Assembly: GCA_046594105.1 (NCBI GenBank)
Contig: JBKJQB010000329.1
Coordinates: forward strand, 1 to 5,161
Length of the DNA: 5,161 bases
Direction: 5' to 3'
DNA from: JBDSGC01 sp046594105
Lineage (GTDB): Bacteria > Acidobacteriota > Thermoanaerobaculia > Gp7-AA8
The position numbers and the translations under genes are program-made. This document shows, piece after piece, positions 4,001 to 5,161 of the stretch (its first letter is position 1; each line of letters opens with the position of its first letter). The notes beneath the pieces were generated by a model that ran no database searches, was not told the DNA's origin, and was given only the letters and a program-made list of their open reading frames with translations.

Positions 4001-5161
4001 ATGGATCAGACGTCCGCAGCGCACGAGGCCAGTACCGCCATCGCCGTCGCCGAGGAGAGCAACGACCCGAGGTTCGGAACCAAGGACAAGCTCGAAGAGC
4101 TCTGTGTCAACACCATCCGCTTCCTGGCCATCGATGGGGTGGAAAAAGCGAAATCGGGTCATCCCGGAGCGCCGATGGGGATGGCCGACATGGCCTTCGT
4201 CCTGTGGACCGAGTTCCTGCGTCACGATCCGAAGTCGCCGCACTGGCTCGACCGCGACCGCTTCGTGCTCTCCGCCGGCCACGCCTCCATGCTCCTTTAC
4301 TCGCTCCTCCATCTCACCGGCTACGAAGAGATGACCATGGAGCAGCTCCAGTCGTTCCGCCAGTGGGGATCGAAGACGGCGGGCCATCCCGAATATGGCG
4401 AGGCGCCGGGGATCGAAGTCACCACCGGCCCTCTCGGTCAGGGATTCGCCAACGCCGTGGGGATGGGCATCGCCTCGAAGATGATGGCGGCCCGCTTCAA
4501 TCACGGGGAAGGCACCTTCCAGCCGGTGCAGAGCAGGATCTACTGCATCTGCTCCGATGGCGACCTGGAAGAAGGCATCAGTTCCGAGGCCGCCTCCCTC
4601 GCTGGTCACCTCGGCCTCGGCAATCTGATTTTTCTTTACGACGACAACGACGTGACGCTCGACGGCGACAAACGGCTCTCGTTCTCCGAGGACGTGAAGA
4701 AGCGCTTCGAAGCGGTGGGCTGGCACGTGCAGCGAATCGATGGCCACGACCGCTCCGCGGTGCGAAAAGCCATCAAGAAAGCGCAGAAGGTGGTCGACCA
4801 GCCTTCGATCGTCATGGCCAGGACCATCATCGGGCAGGGTAGCCCGAAGTTCCACGGCACGTCGCGCGCGCATGGCGAGCCGCTCGGCGCTGAGGAAGTG
4901 AAGGCAACGAAAGAGGCGCTGGGCTGGCCCACCGATCCGACCTTCTATGTGTCGGACGAAGTTCAGGCGGAATTCAAACGCAAGGTCAAGAAGATCGCCC
5001 GCGAGCACAAGAGCTGGCACAAAGCGATGACCGAATGGCGTTCGTCCAACCCGCAGCTGGCCACTCTCTGGGATGGCTACTGGTCCCACACGCTGCCGGA
5101 AGGATTCGAGAATCAGCTGGTGGCGGCAGCGAAGAGCGACAAGCCGGCCGCGACGCGCGAC
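4001..5161 (+). CDS. tkt: Transketolase, N-terminal 387 residues (runs off the window)
   Basis: Transketolase moves two-carbon ketol units between sugar phosphates in the pentose phosphate and Calvin pathways, using thiamine diphosphate and a divalent metal in the cytosol. The frame is open to the window end, giving 387 residues, which covers the pyrophosphate-binding domain and the linker to the next domain. The protein is usually about 660 residues. Visible signatures are SGHPGAPMGMA (52-62, H54), SAGHASMLLYSLLHLTGY (91-108, H94), TTGPLGQGFANAVGM (141-155), the cofactor motif SDGDLEEG (185-192) ending at N216 in YDDN, and IIGQGSP...AHGEPLG (276-296, H291). The usual GDG reads SDG, a variant I believe occurs in other bacterial transketolases. 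The start has GGAGGG (3990-3995) five bases upstream. About 28 residues precede the point where the E. coli enzyme would align, with a low-complexity first 25. It is divergent from the sensor cluster. The catalytic Glu of the second domain lies beyond the window. Confidence 0.96.
   Translation, partial: MDQTSAAHEASTAIAVAEESNDPRFGTKDKLEELCVNTIRFLAIDGVEKAKSGHPGAPMGMADMAFVLWTEFLRHDPKSPHWLDRDRFVLSAGHASMLLYSLLHLTGYEEMTMEQLQSFRQWGSKTAGHPEYGEAPGIEVTTGPLGQGFANAVGMGIASKMMAARFNHGEGTFQPVQSRIYCICSDGDLEEGISSEAASLAGHLGLGNLIFLYDDNDVTLDGDKRLSFSEDVKKRFEAVGWHVQRIDGHDRSAVRKAIKKAQKVVDQPSIVMARTIIGQGSPKFHGTSRAHGEPLGAEEVKATKEALGWPTDPTFYVSDEVQAEFKRKVKKIAREHKSWHKAMTEWRSSNPQLATLWDGYWSHTLPEGFENQLVAAAKSDKPAATRD

Noticed and set aside
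3988..4842. Plus-strand open frame of 284 codons in the transketolase region
   Set aside because: It is a different frame from the transketolase, which starts at 4001 and stays open to the window end with all the family motifs.
3866..5089. Long N-terminal extension of the V4R-like protein
   Set aside because: It is open only because it is antisense to transketolase codons. The GGAGG at 3871-3875 and the family-like N-terminus support the 3865 start.

Overview
The window is high-GC bacterial DNA with tightly packed genes. No marker gene fixes the taxon. The closest family hint is the protein at 3296-3865, which resembles the DUF2378/TIGR02265 (V4R-like) family, best known from myxobacteria and related groups. 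A Ste24-type protease and a transketolase with an SDG cofactor motif would fit Myxococcota, Acidobacteriota or a similar lineage. This placement is inference.

Layout. Positions 1-356 hold no convincing gene. They carry a cluster of GC-rich repeats (four copies of a 14-base core in both orientations, a 36-base inverted repeat and a 15-base direct repeat) and a perfect 12-bp-stem hairpin at 123-151. A minus-strand pair follows: a GNAT acetyltransferase of the SSAT type (859-1338), then a bacterioferritin-like four-helix protein (357-815). On the plus strand, 1337-2638 encodes a Ste24/CAAX-type M48 membrane metalloprotease. Its best-supported start overlaps the acetyltransferase start in a shared CATG. 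A 49-bp convergent gap with two small hairpins separates the protease from a minus-strand cluster. In transcription order the cluster holds a DUF2378/V4R-like sensor protein (3296-3865), a small exported-protein gene that appears frameshifted (3122-3317), and a single-domain cyclic-nucleotide-binding protein (2688-3125). A 135-bp divergent intergenic region with a consensus TATAAT leads to a transketolase on the plus strand (4001 to the window edge), of which the first 387 residues are present.

How they fit together. The transketolase is a housekeeping enzyme of the pentose phosphate or Calvin pathway. The ferritin-like protein suggests iron storage or oxidative protection, and the protease membrane-protein processing. 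The most distinctive unit is the overlapping three-gene cluster at 2688-3865. Its overlaps of 22 and 4 bases suggest co-expression of a putative small-molecule sensor, a small envelope protein and a cNMP-binding protein without a DNA-binding domain. The middle gene reads correctly only if one base is removed near 3249-3268, so it is decayed, mis-sequenced or recoded. It is easily missed because its second half has no start codon.
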